Counted from the first letter of the stretch, positions 16,909-24,745 are shown. The stretch is 64,000 nucleotides of DNA from Lachnospiraceae bacterium (GCA_902363665.1 CABJAW010000007.1:92354-156353), one strand, 5' to 3'. Numbers and translations: made by a program. The notes: a model not told the origin generated them from the letters alone.

Positions 16909-16972
16909 AGTTCCGGGCGGCGGGTGGAACAGACCGCCGCCCGTTTTTTCTGCTGGGAAAGGAGGTGCGGCT

Positions 16973-18379
16973 ATCGCTACAACCTACATCCGGCCCTACA
17001 AGGTAGCGGCTGGGAAAACGGCCATCCAGACAATGGAGGAGCGGTTTGCTTATGGGCTCAATCCGAAAAAGCTGGGGGCCGTGTCTGCCTATCTCTGTGA
17101 TCCCGCATCCGCCCCCGCTGAGTTCCTGCTGCTGAAAAGCCAGTACCAGGCGGAAACGGGCCGGGCCGTGGAGCGCGGGGCCCTGTTCTTTCAGATCCGG
17201 CAGGCGTTCCCTCCCGGCGAGGTCACGCCGGAGGAGGCAAATAAGATCGGCTATGAAACAGCCATGCGCTGGACAAAGGGCAAGTATCAGTTCTTCGTCT
17301 GCACCCACATTGACAAGGGCCACATTCACAATCACATTTATTACAACTCCACCGCCCAGGACTGTTCCCGGAAATTCCATAACTTTATCGGCTCCAGCTT
17401 TGCGGTGCGGCGGCTCTCTGACCGGGTGTGCATTGAGCACGAGCTGTCTGTTATTCAAAATCCGAAGCAGCACAGCAAGGGCCGCTTTCTCCATTATGGA
17501 CAATGGATCGGTGAAAAGCCACCCTCGGCCCAACAGCGGGTGCGGCTGGGGATCGTGGCGGCTCTGGAGCAAAAGCCCGCCGACTTCCCGGCGTTTCTGC
17601 GGCTCATGGAGGAGTCCGGCTTTCAAGTGAAGCATGGGCGGGGTGGCGCGATCTCGTTCCTGGCCCCTGGGCAGGATAAGTACACCCGCCTGCGGGCTTC
17701 TACCCTGGGCCCCGGTTTTGATCCCGATGACATCCGGGCGGCGATTGCCGGGGAGCGGCCCATCCCGGAGCTGCCCCAGGACAGCCCGGCCCCGGCCCGG
17801 TGCGTCAATCTGATCATCGATATTCAAGAGCGCATGGCCCAGGGCAAGGGCCCGGCCTATGAGCGGTGGGCCAAAGTCTATAACATAAAGCAGATGGCCG
17901 CCGCGCTCCTGTATCTCCGGGAACACGATCTTATGGACTATGCGGCGCTGGCATCCAGCACCGAGGCGGCGGTGGATCGGGCTCACAAGCTGGCCGTGGA
18001 GCTGCGGGACACGGAGGCCGCCCTTGCCAAAACCTCCGAGCTCATGGGCGCGGTGGTGCAGTACGCAAAGACGAGGCCCGTGTTTGACGGCTACAAGGCG
18101 GCCAGGTATAGCAGAAAATATCTGGCCCAGCACGAGGCGGAGTTGGCAGATTACCGGGCGGCAAAGGCGGCTATGAGTGAGCTTTTGGGCGGGGCAAAGC
18201 TCCCCAAAATGGACACGCTGAAAAAGCAGCACCGGGAGCTCTCTGAAAAGAAAAAGGCCCTCTATGCGGAATACCGCAAGGCCCAGGCGGATATGCGGCA
18301 GGCCGTGGCAGTCAAGGCGAATATCGATCACCTGCTCGGCCACGCGGACGAGCAAAAAAATAAGGCCCAGGAGCGTTAG
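16973..18379 (+). CDS. conjugative relaxase of ICE-2
   Basis: The nuclease domain has the histidine triad HIDKGHIHNH at residues 112-121. Conserved flanking segments include ATTYIRPYKVA at the N-terminus, SSFAVRRLSDRVC, and a long helical C-terminus. The conserved N-terminus is present only if translation starts near 16973, where the codon is ATC, exactly seven bases after GGAGG; the first normal start (ATG 17033) would remove about 20 conserved residues. From ATC the protein is 468 aa. It nicks oriT and pilots the strand together with MobC. Confidence 0.88.
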   Translation: MATTYIRPYKVAAGKTAIQTMEERFAYGLNPKKLGAVSAYLCDPASAPAEFLLLKSQYQAETGRAVERGALFFQIRQAFPPGEVTPEEANKIGYETAMRWTKGKYQFFVCTHIDKGHIHNHIYYNSTAQDCSRKFHNFIGSSFAVRRLSDRVCIEHELSVIQNPKQHSKGRFLHYGQWIGEKPPSAQQRVRLGIVAALEQKPADFPAFLRLMEESGFQVKHGRGGAISFLAPGQDKYTRLRASTLGPGFDPDDIRAAIAGERPIPELPQDSPAPARCVNLIIDIQERMAQGKGPAYERWAKVYNIKQMAAALLYLREHDLMDYAALASSTEAAVDRAHKLAVELRDTEAALAKTSELMGAVVQYAKTRPVFDGYKAARYSRKYLAQHEAELADYRAAKAAMSELLGGAKLPKMDTLKKQHRELSEKKKALYAEYRKAQADMRQAVAVKANIDHLLGHADEQKNKAQER

Positions 18380-18416
18380 CTCCGGGCCGCCAATAATGGG
18401 CGCTTGCGCCGGGACT

Positions 18417-18435
18417 TCTGGACAAAGTGTCCAGA
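18417..18435. repeat. ICE palindrome copy 7 (after relaxase)
   Basis: Arms TCTGGACA and TGTCCAGA around AAG with perfect extended arms, 37 bases after the relaxase stop. Confidence 0.93.
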
Positions 18436-18463
18436 AGTTCAGCGGGTTTGGGGAGCTCCCCAA

Positions 18464-18527
18464 CAAGCATTTTCACGGGCCTGCGGCCTGTGAAAATTTC
18501 GGAGTGTGGCCACACCCGAATTGCTTG
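18464..18527. other. nested inverted repeats downstream of relaxase
   Basis: A 13-bp stem (ATTTTCACGGGCC at 18469-18481 with its partner at 18485-18497, one G-T pair) is followed by the 12-bp palindrome GTGTGGCCACAC (18504-18515), itself flanked by TTCGG and CCGAA. CAAGCA and TGCTTG close the whole block. There is no U-tract. It could be a processing or terminator structure, or part of the transfer origin; the sequence alone does not decide. Confidence 0.5.
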
Positions 18528-18581
18528 CCAAAACGCGCACCCCCGCAACATGGCATGAAAAAACGGAGGCGCGTGCTTCTC

Positions 18582-18941
18582 TTACGCATCCTCCGTTTCT
18601 TTAGCCGCTTTCATCGCCTGGATGGTGGCTTCTACAATTTTCAGTTCTTTTTCGTCCAGGGAGCCCAGCATGGCGTCAATCCGCTTTCTGCACTCGCTCC
18701 CTTTATTCTTGGACGGATAGAAATATTGATCTACCGATATATCAAACATTGTTACCATCTGATAAAAGGTGTTGAGGCTGGGGTGCTGGCCGTCATTCTC
18801 GTTATACATGATGGTGCGCGGAGCTCGGTCAACAATATAGGCCAGTTGCTCTTGCGTCATCCCGGCGGCCTCCCGCGCCCGCTTGATGGCGAGCCCTATA
18901 TCGTGAAAATCAAACCGTCGTTCATCTCTTTCAATCTTCAT
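18582..18941 (-). CDS. XRE-family regulator of the cargo module
   Basis: A 119-aa protein on the minus strand. The helix-turn-helix spans about residues 14-70 (IGLAIKRAREAAGMTQEQLA), and the C-terminus contains a helical KRIDAMLGSLDEKELKIVEA segment. It is divergent from the two-component system. The promoter-proximal dyad ATGTAA-TT-TTACAT at 18953-18966 is a likely operator. It probably controls itself and perhaps the cargo operon. Confidence 0.85.
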   Translation of the reverse strand: MKIERDERRFDFHDIGLAIKRAREAAGMTQEQLAYIVDRAPRTIMYNENDGQHPSLNTFYQMVTMFDISVDQYFYPSKNKGSECRKRIDAMLGSLDEKELKIVEATIQAMKAAKETEDA

Positions 18942-18952
18942 AATATCACCTA

Positions 18953-18966
18953 ATGTAATTTTACAT
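18953..18966. promoter_or_regulatory. operator-like 14-bp palindrome
   Basis: ATGTAA and TTACAT separated by TT, 12 bases upstream of the XRE start and in the divergent intergenic region before the response regulator gene. Confidence 0.45.
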
Positions 18967-19150
18967 TTCAGGTTCTATTATTTGAACGAGTATGCATTTC
19001 ATGCTACTGACTATTTATTTTCACTTTCTGCTATTGAGCTTTAGAACGATGTAAAGTAGAATATATTAAAGCTCCGGCAGTTTTCCGCAAGTAAAATTGA
19101 TAAATAATTGAAAAATGAGTACTACACTTAATTATTAGGAGGTGTGCAAA

Positions 19151-19825
19151 GTGGGAGCAAAAATACTAATCGCTGACGATGAAAGCGATATTGTTTCTAT
19201 GCTCGGCAGCTTTTTTGAAAGCAAGGGCTTTCGTGTCCTGCCCGCTTTCAATGGCGCAGAAGCCCTAAAACAAGTAGAAAAGCAGCCGGATATTATTTTG
19301 CTTGACATCAATATGCCCAGGACAGATGGTTTGGAGGTCTGTCAGCGTATTCGGGATCACATATCCTGCCCAATCCTTTTTCTGACTGCTCGGATTGAAG
19401 ATGCAGACAAGGTAAAAGGCTTTGCCGTTGGCGGTGATGATTACATTGTGAAGCCCTTTTCCCTCGTAGAGCTTGAAGCGCGGGTACGCGCTCACCTGCG
19501 CCGGGAAGCACGACATAATTTTGAAGCGCAGATCAAGTTCGCCGGCGATCTGACGATTGACTATTCAGAGCGTTGCCTGTTCTTTGACGGTAAGCGTTTG
19601 GGGCTTGCCAAAAAGGAATTTGATATTGTGGAGCTGCTTTCTCAAAATCCGGGCCAGGTCTTTGATAAAGAACGGATTTATGAGCGTATTTGGGGTTATG
19701 ACAGCGAGGGCGACAGCAGCGTTGTGGCAGAGCATATCCGCAGAATACGATCCAAACTCGCGGCATATACCGACCGCATATATATTGAAACGGTTTGGGG
19801 GTGTGGATACAAATGGGTCAAGTAA
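19151..19825 (+). CDS. OmpR/PhoB-family response regulator
   Basis: A 224-aa regulator. GTG 19151 is eight bases behind AGGAGG. The receiver domain has the acidic pair near D10 and D13, the phospho-acceptor D52 in LLDINMP, and the conserved lysine in YIVKPFS. The C-terminal winged helix ends GCGYKWVK. It overlaps the kinase gene by 13 bases, so the pair is co-translated. By context it should control the downstream ABC exporter. Its base composition is more AT-rich than the surrounding transfer genes. Confidence 0.93.
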   Translation: MGAKILIADDESDIVSMLGSFFESKGFRVLPAFNGAEALKQVEKQPDIILLDINMPRTDGLEVCQRIRDHISCPILFLTARIEDADKVKGFAVGGDDYIVKPFSLVELEARVRAHLRREARHNFEAQIKFAGDLTIDYSERCLFFDGKRLGLAKKEFDIVELLSQNPGQVFDKERIYERIWGYDSEGDSSVVAEHIRRIRSKLAAYTDRIYIETVWGCGYKWVK

Positions 19826-20991
19826 ATTGCCGCAAGCACTATTTATCTCTCCGAAAAAGCCTTGTTCTCTATGTAATTGCCTTTGTTGTACTCGCAGTTT
19901 TTCTTTCCGTAGCCACTTTTTTTATTTGCGGCAGTGCTGCTGAAGATATTAGATCATCTTATCCCCCGTCCGGCGAAAAATATTATTTGACAAATGAACA
20001 GGGGGAACAGTTGGGCGAGGGAGCTTACATTGGGACTGAACTCGCCCCAATGTCCAAACAGGACGAGCGTACAATCGCTATACTGGAGATGCTTCCCGTA
20101 ATTGCTGCACCCATTTACTCCGCATTCTGTATTATCGCCGCTGCGCTGCTGTTTTACAGAAACAGGCTGAAAAAGCCGCTTGCGGAACTGCGGACGGCTT
20201 CTGAAAAAATAGCCAACAATGACTTGGACTTTTCAATCGACTATGATAACAGCGATGAATTGGGACAGCTTTGCGCGTCCTTTGAAATCATGCGGACAAC
20301 CCTTGCGGACAATTTCTCTAAAATGTGGCGGCAAGTTGAAGAACGAAAAGCACTCAACGCCGCTTTTGCTCATGATTTGCGTACACCACTGACGGTACTA
20401 AAAGGCTATAATGAAATGCTACAAGCCAGCGAAAATCCTCAAACACAGGAAACCGCCGCCATAATGGGCAAACATATCTCCCGTATGGAAAGCTATGTGA
20501 GCAGTATGAGCAATCTTAGGCGCATGGAAGATGCGCAGCCGGAGTACAAGTTGATAGACTTGCAGACAGTGGCATCTTCTTTGTATGACAGCGCAAAAAT
20601 CGTATGTGCGAAAAACGGAAAAGAATTGATTTTACAAAATGATATGCCTGTTTCGCAGTTATCCCTTGATGGGGCCTTTGTTTCACAGGTCAGCAATAAC
20701 TTGATCTCCAACGCGGTTCGGTATGCCAGGACTACGGTAACAATATCTTTCGTCTTGCATGACAACGGCTTGTTGCTTTCCGTATCAGACGATGGAAAGG
20801 GCTTTGACAAAAACAGCCTGCAAAAAGCCACCAGTCCATATTACACAGAGGAAAGCAACCATTCCGAGCATTTTGGACTTGGGCTGTATATTTGCAAGCT
20901 GCTTTGTGAACACCACAATGGCTATTTGAAGATCGAAAATACTACAACCGGGGCAAAGGTATCCGCCTACTTCAAATCTCCTGCCTTGTAG
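19813..20991 (+). CDS. sensor histidine kinase
   Basis: A 392-aa membrane kinase starting at ATG 19813 inside the end of the response regulator gene. There are two membrane helices (about 15-40 and 90-115) with a short extracellular loop, a HAMP linker (KKPLAELRTASEKIANNDL), and the phospho-acceptor H187 in FAHDLRTPLT. The ATPase domain has N-box NNLISNAVRYA, DDGKGF and GLGLYICK. The small sensor loop recalls intramembrane-sensing kinases that monitor antimicrobial peptides through an ABC transporter; the ligand is unknown. Confidence 0.92.
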   Translation: MGQVNCRKHYLSLRKSLVLYVIAFVVLAVFLSVATFFICGSAAEDIRSSYPPSGEKYYLTNEQGEQLGEGAYIGTELAPMSKQDERTIAILEMLPVIAAPIYSAFCIIAAALLFYRNRLKKPLAELRTASEKIANNDLDFSIDYDNSDELGQLCASFEIMRTTLADNFSKMWRQVEERKALNAAFAHDLRTPLTVLKGYNEMLQASENPQTQETAAIMGKHISRMESYVSSMSNLRRMEDAQPEYKLIDLQTVASSLYDSAKIVCAKNGKELILQNDMPVSQLSLDGAFVSQVSNNLISNAVRYARTTVTISFVLHDNGLLLSVSDDGKGFDKNSLQKATSPYYTEESNHSEHFGLGLYICKLLCEHHNGYLKIENTTTGAKVSAYFKSPAL

Positions 20992-21016
20992 ATAAAAAGT
21001 AGATATTTCCCCTCTA

Positions 21017-21051
21017 TACTCTCCATGAAAACACATGGAGAGTATTTTTTT
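21017..21051 (+). terminator. intrinsic terminator or attenuator between kinase and ABC genes
   Basis: An 11-bp perfect stem (TACTCTCCATG at 21017-21027 with its partner at 21034-21044), a six-base loop and a run of seven T. It separates regulator and exporter genes, so the exporter needs read-through or its own promoter. Confidence 0.85.
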
Positions 21052-21078
21052 GCTGCCTATGGAGAAAGGAGCTTTTTT

Positions 21079-21954
21079 ATGGAATTAAAAACAATCGGGC
21101 TGACAAAAAAGTTCGGTTCCAAAACCGCCGTGGACGATTTGAATATTACCTTAACAAATGGCGTTTACGGCTTACTGGGCGCAAATGGCGCAGGGAAAAC
21201 AACGCTTATGCGTCTGCTTTGCAATATCCAAAATCCTACTTCCGGGAAAATTCTGCTGAACGGGAAAAACATTGTGGGGCTGGGTGAACGCTATCGCAAT
21301 CTTTTGGGCTACTTGCCCCAGCACTTCGGATATTACCCGGATTTTTCAGCGTTTGACTTCCTGCTCTATGTTTCTGCCCTAAAAGGATTGGGCGAGAAGG
21401 CGGCGCGGAAGAAGTCAAAGGAGCTGCTGGAGGCAGTAGACTTATCGAGAGAAAGTAAGCACAAAATCAAAACCTTTTCCGGGGGCATGAAGCAGCGTTT
21501 GGGGATTGCACAGGCCATGCTCAATGACCCCCATATTTTGATTTTAGACGAGCCGACGGCGGGGCTTGACCCGAAAGAACGCGTCCGTTTCCGCAATTTG
21601 ATCAGCGCCTTTTCCAAAGACCGCATCGTGATCCTGTCTACGCATATTGTTTCCGATGTGGAGTTTATCGCAGAGGAAATCATTATGATGAAATCCGGGC
21701 AAATCATTCACTTTGGGAATCCGCAGGAGATCACTTCTGAAATTGACGGGCAAGTGTGGGAATGCACGGTTCCGACTGCCTATGCAGAAAAATATGCGGC
21801 CGCCTACAATACGAGCAATCTGCGGAATACCGGTGAAAACCAGACAATTTTGCGGATCATTGGAGATCGTCCGCCGATGGAAAATGCGGTAAGGGTGCAG
21901 CCCACTTTGGAAGATTTGTACCTGTTCTATTTCAAAGGGGGTTGTGAAGAATGA
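21079..21954 (+). CDS. ABC transporter ATP-binding protein
   Basis: A 291-aa ATPase starting at ATG 21079 behind AGAAAGGAG. Walker A GANGAGKTT (about 39-47), signature FSGGMKQRLG and Walker B HILILDEPTAGLD are all present. The C-terminal extension is of the drug/lantibiotic exporter type. It overlaps the permease gene by four bases. With the two-component system it forms a stress- or peptide-response module carried as cargo by ICE-2. Confidence 0.93.
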   Translation: MELKTIGLTKKFGSKTAVDDLNITLTNGVYGLLGANGAGKTTLMRLLCNIQNPTSGKILLNGKNIVGLGERYRNLLGYLPQHFGYYPDFSAFDFLLYVSALKGLGEKAARKKSKELLEAVDLSRESKHKIKTFSGGMKQRLGIAQAMLNDPHILILDEPTAGLDPKERVRFRNLISAFSKDRIVILSTHIVSDVEFIAEEIIMMKSGQIIHFGNPQEITSEIDGQVWECTVPTAYAEKYAAAYNTSNLRNTGENQTILRIIGDRPPMENAVRVQPTLEDLYLFYFKGGCEE

Positions 21955-23027
21955 AAAAACTGATTCTTTTTGAACTGCGGAAAGTATTTTCAAAGCGTTT
22001 ATCTTTGATTGCTCTGGTTGGAATACTTCTGTTTTCTGTCTTGATTTCCTTTTCTACCTATCAAAACAAATATGCTTTTGACGGTGTAAGTGCGGAAGGT
22101 TCAGGTAAAACGGCAGTAGAAATCGACAAGGGAATTGCCGCGAAATACGAGGGAATATTGACCGACGAAAAAGTACAGCAAATGATGAATGACTTTGCGC
22201 CGACCCATGATCTGCATGGCCTCAATGCGATATACTCGTATCAAAACGCTACACAATCCGCCGCCTTTTCCCGATTTTCTGATAAAGAGGGAAATTGGAA
22301 CGGATTAAGTGTTTCAGATGTGTTCGGTAATGAAGAAATCAAAATTGGCTATGTGGACGGTTGGCTTTCCACCAGCCAAAACATGGTGCGGGTTTTTGTT
22401 GCACTTGCTCTTGTGGTTATCATCATGCTTGCTCCGATTTTCTCCGGCGAGTATGAAGGTGTTGACAATATCATATTGACAAGTAAATACGGCAAAACCA
22501 AATGTGCTACTGCAAAGGTAGCAGCAGGTATTCTTACCGCCATTCTCACTACCGCGCTGGTTGCGGCTTTTAACTTGCTTCTTGCTCTTATCTTTTACGG
22601 AACGGAAGGGCTGGATTGTAGTATTCTATTCGCTCCCAGTGACTATGTAGAGGGGTTCATTCCTTTCAATATCACTTGTGAAACGTTGCTAAAATATCAA
22701 ATCCTTTTGGCGTTTACCTGTACTCTCAGCGTAACGGGAATTACGCTGCTTATATCTGCAATCAGTAAAAATCAGATTGTAGCTTTCGTTGCGTCTATGG
22801 CAATTTTTCTTTTTCCGGTTTTGCTGCCGATCACAGAAGCAAATCCGTTGTTCCGCTTGATTGGGCTTTTACCCTTGTATCATGTGCAGGCCGTTTCGCT
22901 CTTATCAGTGGAGCAAATGAATAACGGTATGCTGTATGCGGTGTGGGCAATCCCGACAGCATTGCTCTTTTTAGGAATTGGCGCAGTTATATCTTGCCGC
23001 GTATTTGCAAAGCACCAGGTTTCATAA
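21951..23027 (+). CDS. ABC-2 type permease
   Basis: A 358-aa membrane protein. After one N-terminal helix (about 17-33) comes an extracellular domain of about 110 residues, then five helices in the C-terminal half, as in ABC-2 exporters of antimicrobial peptides or drugs. It is co-translated with the ATPase through an ATGA overlap. The substrate cannot be told from sequence. Confidence 0.88.
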   Translation: MKKLILFELRKVFSKRLSLIALVGILLFSVLISFSTYQNKYAFDGVSAEGSGKTAVEIDKGIAAKYEGILTDEKVQQMMNDFAPTHDLHGLNAIYSYQNATQSAAFSRFSDKEGNWNGLSVSDVFGNEEIKIGYVDGWLSTSQNMVRVFVALALVVIIMLAPIFSGEYEGVDNIILTSKYGKTKCATAKVAAGILTAILTTALVAAFNLLLALIFYGTEGLDCSILFAPSDYVEGFIPFNITCETLLKYQILLAFTCTLSVTGITLLISAISKNQIVAFVASMAIFLFPVLLPITEANPLFRLIGLLPLYHVQAVSLLSVEQMNNGMLYAVWAIPTALLFLGIGAVISCRVFAKHQVS

Positions 23028-23077
23028 ATCATTCGCACAGAGCCGCTAACAGCAGATTTGCGCGAAGTTAGAGAACA

Positions 23078-23120
23078 GCGGCTTTGAAATATCGAAATCA
23101 AAGCCGCCGTTTTCTTTTTC
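23078..23120 (+). terminator. intrinsic terminator after ABC operon
   Basis: A 10-bp perfect stem, GCGGCTTTGA at 23078-23087 and TCAAAGCCGC at 23098-23107, followed by a T-rich tail CGTTTTCTTTTTC. Confidence 0.88.
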
Positions 23121-23419
23121 AAAAATGAGAATACGGGGGGTGTATTAAAGTCGCCCTTTTTTAAGGATACGGCGGTATTGGGGAGGTATCGCTGTGTCCT
23201 TTTTCCTTTTCCATCCCCCTAACCTGTCAAAAAAAGCCCACCCACCCAGCAGGATCAGTCCGGCGGCGGATACGAAATTTGGCAGTACATAAATGAATTT
23301 GTCATTTCATGCGCTTGCGTGGCCTTGTGTCGCGCAGGCGCATTTTGCTTGTCCGACTTCTGGACACTTTGTCCAGAAGTGCGGGGCGGCTCCCCAGGGT
23401 GCCGCTCCCCGCCAGCTCC
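23121..23419. other. non-coding spacer at the cargo/backbone boundary
   Basis: No credible gene is seen in these 300 bases. Composition changes here from AT-rich cargo to GC-rich backbone. A weak hairpin built on ATGCGC and GCGCAT lies at about 23309-23343, followed by palindrome copy 8. This is a plausible edge of the cargo island. Confidence 0.5.
23359..23377. repeat. ICE palindrome copy 8 (upstream of sigma factor)
   Basis: Arms TCTGGACA and TGTCCAGA around CTT with perfect extended arms, about 95 bases before the sigma-factor start. Confidence 0.93.
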
Positions 23420-23460
23420 CCATTTTGTTTCCGCTCAACCCATCAACCGAAACAAAATGG
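23420..23460 (+). promoter_or_regulatory. 12-bp inverted repeat abutting the sigma-factor ribosome site
   Basis: CCATTTTGTTTC at 23420-23431 pairs perfectly with GAAACAAAATGG at 23449-23460. The right arm runs into the GGAGG at 23459-23463, so the hairpin could mask the ribosome site of the gene at 23471. Confidence 0.55.
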
Positions 23461-23470
23461 AGGACAAGCT

Positions 23471-23893
23471 ATGACAACGATCAATCTGAAAGATTTTTAT
23501 TATTGGTACTTAACGGACGAGCTGGTGGAGGTGCCTGACGAGGTGGCCGAGGAGCTCATGGCAAGCAAGCGGCGCGAGGCGGCCCATGCGGAACGGGTGC
23601 GCTACAACAAGGCTTATTATTCCCTGGACTGTGACGATGGGATCGAATACTCCGCCTGCCTGCACGAGCCCAGCCCCCAGGAGCTCATGGATCGCAAGGA
23701 GCTGTTTTTCCGGCTGTGGAACGCCCTCAACTCTCTGCCGGAGATCCAGGGCCGCCGGGTGGACGCTCATTTGATCCTGGGAAAGAGCTACCGTCAGATC
23801 GCCCGCGAGGAGGGCGTGGACAAGAGCGCCGTCCGCTGCTCCGTGAAATGCGGGATTGAGCGCATGAAAAAATATTTGCAGGAAAATTTCTAA
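23471..23893 (+). CDS. sigma-70-like factor of the conjugative element
   Basis: A 140-aa protein starting MTTINLKDFYYWYLTDEL. The C-terminal half is a region-4-like helix-turn-helix (LPEIQGRRVDAHLILGKSYRQ, then IAREEGVDKSAVRCSVKCGIE). The N-terminal half is shorter than in full sigma factors, which is usual for the sigma-like regulators of Tn1549/CTn elements. It probably activates transfer or excision genes. The start is set by GGAGG seven bases upstream. Confidence 0.82.
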   Translation: MTTINLKDFYYWYLTDELVEVPDEVAEELMASKRREAAHAERVRYNKAYYSLDCDDGIEYSACLHEPSPQELMDRKELFFRLWNALNSLPEIQGRRVDAHLILGKSYRQIAREEGVDKSAVRCSVKCGIERMKKYLQENF

Positions 23894-24087
23894 GTTACCA
23901 TCTCCATTCACCCCTCTTTTTCTGGTGGTATGTGAGAGGAGGTTTTCTCTCCGCAAAGGAGGCGCGGGGGCCACAGGCCGCCACCCCCTTTGCGGGGGAG
24001 CGCCGCTGCCGAGTATGGCTGTCTTATGACGGGGCAAGAAAATGAGCGCGGCGTTCCCCGCCATTTATGAAAGTGAGGGATAACAGA

Positions 24088-24288
24088 ATGGACTATGATC
24101 CTATGTTGGTTGCTATGCTGTCCCAGCCGTGGAACAACAACGCCTGCCGTGGCTATGTCATCTACGCGATGGAGAACTGCGGGTTTTCTCCTAACGACAT
24201 CCGGCGCGTGGTGGCGGAGCTCTATGAGGTTTTCGACTTCCGCAGTCTGGAAGAGGCCCAGCAGCACTTTGAGGAAAGCCCTTACTGA
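24088..24288 (+). CDS. 66-aa conserved element protein
   Basis: Starts MDYDPMLVAMLSQPWNNNAC at ATG 24088 with GTGAGGG as ribosome site; an in-frame ATG at 24067 is a weaker alternative. It is an acidic helical protein. It lies between the sigma factor and the recombinase, a region that in this element family holds small regulators of excision. No domain is recognised. Palindrome copy 9 begins directly after its stop. Confidence 0.65.
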   Translation: MDYDPMLVAMLSQPWNNNACRGYVIYAMENCGFSPNDIRRVVAELYEVFDFRSLEEAQQHFEESPY

Positions 24289-24290
24289 CT

Positions 24291-24309
24291 TCTGGACAAA
24301 GTGTCCAGA
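24291..24309. repeat. ICE palindrome copy 9
   Basis: Arms TCTGGACA and TGTCCAGA around AAG, starting two bases after a stop codon. Confidence 0.93.
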
Positions 24310-24405
24310 GGTAGCCATTTAGCCGGACGGCCAGCACTTTCACGGTGCTGGCCGTTTCTGCTCATCATTGGAAATACTGGCGAATAACTGCAAAGGAGGT
24401 TTTCT

Positions 24406-24672
24406 GTGAAGCTAAACGCACAAGTGATTGAAAAGATGCAGAGCGTCAATCTTGACGCGGTGGATAAGGAAACGCTTGTTGACGCAAGCGGTTTTGTTTT
24501 TGATAATTCGTTACCGCTGGAAAAGCGAGCTGCCCGTATGCTGGAACAGTTGAAAAACCCCTATTGTTTCCGCTATGGCGATATGGCCATCAAGCTGGAA
24601 TTTGCCGAGGACGGCCCCTCTCTCCAGGAATTGCTGACGGGCTTTTTCCTGCGGCAGAAAAGCGGGCTGTAA
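24406..24672 (+). CDS. DUF6870-like small protein
   Basis: An 88-aa protein starting at GTG 24406 behind AAAGGAGG. The pattern VDKETLVDASG ... LPLEKRAARMLEQLKNPYCF ... IKLEFAEDGPSLQELL matches what I recall of DUF6870, small proteins that accompany Clostridial mobile elements. The function is unknown. A degenerate palindrome copy and a promoter separate it from the recombinase gene. Confidence 0.7.
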   Translation: MKLNAQVIEKMQSVNLDAVDKETLVDASGFVFDNSLPLEKRAARMLEQLKNPYCFRYGDMAIKLEFAEDGPSLQELLTGFFLRQKSGL

Positions 24673-24684
24673 CGATCCGCCACT

Positions 24685-24703
24685 TCCAGACACGTTGTCC
24701 AGA
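24685..24703. repeat. degenerate ICE palindrome copy 10
   Basis: TCCAGACA, centre CGT, then TGTCCAGA: one arm is mutated. It sits 12 bases after the preceding stop and just upstream of the recombinase promoter. Confidence 0.6.
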
Positions 24704-24716
24704 GGTGGAGTCATCC

Positions 24717-24745
24717 TTGTTGTACCCCCGGTGCAGAGGTATAAT
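24717..24745 (+). promoter_or_regulatory. promoter, copy B of the duplicated promoter
   Basis: TTGTTG at 24717-24722 and TATAAT at 24740-24745, 17-base spacer, preceded by GAGTCATCC and followed by ATAGA, as at 16523. It drives the ICE-2 recombinase. Confidence 0.78.

Noticed and set aside
16607..18466. 619-codon open frame on the minus strand
   Set aside because: Shadow of the CD1845-like gene and relaxase; runs through the palindromes and has no family resemblance.
15470..24309. Palindrome copies as ordinary intrinsic terminators
   Set aside because: The stems are suitable but no T-run follows any intergenic copy, and four copies lie inside reading frames.
6575..24703. CRISPR array explanation for the repeated 25-bp motif
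   Set aside because: Copies are kilobases apart, at irregular distances and partly inside genes; there are no spacers and no cas genes.
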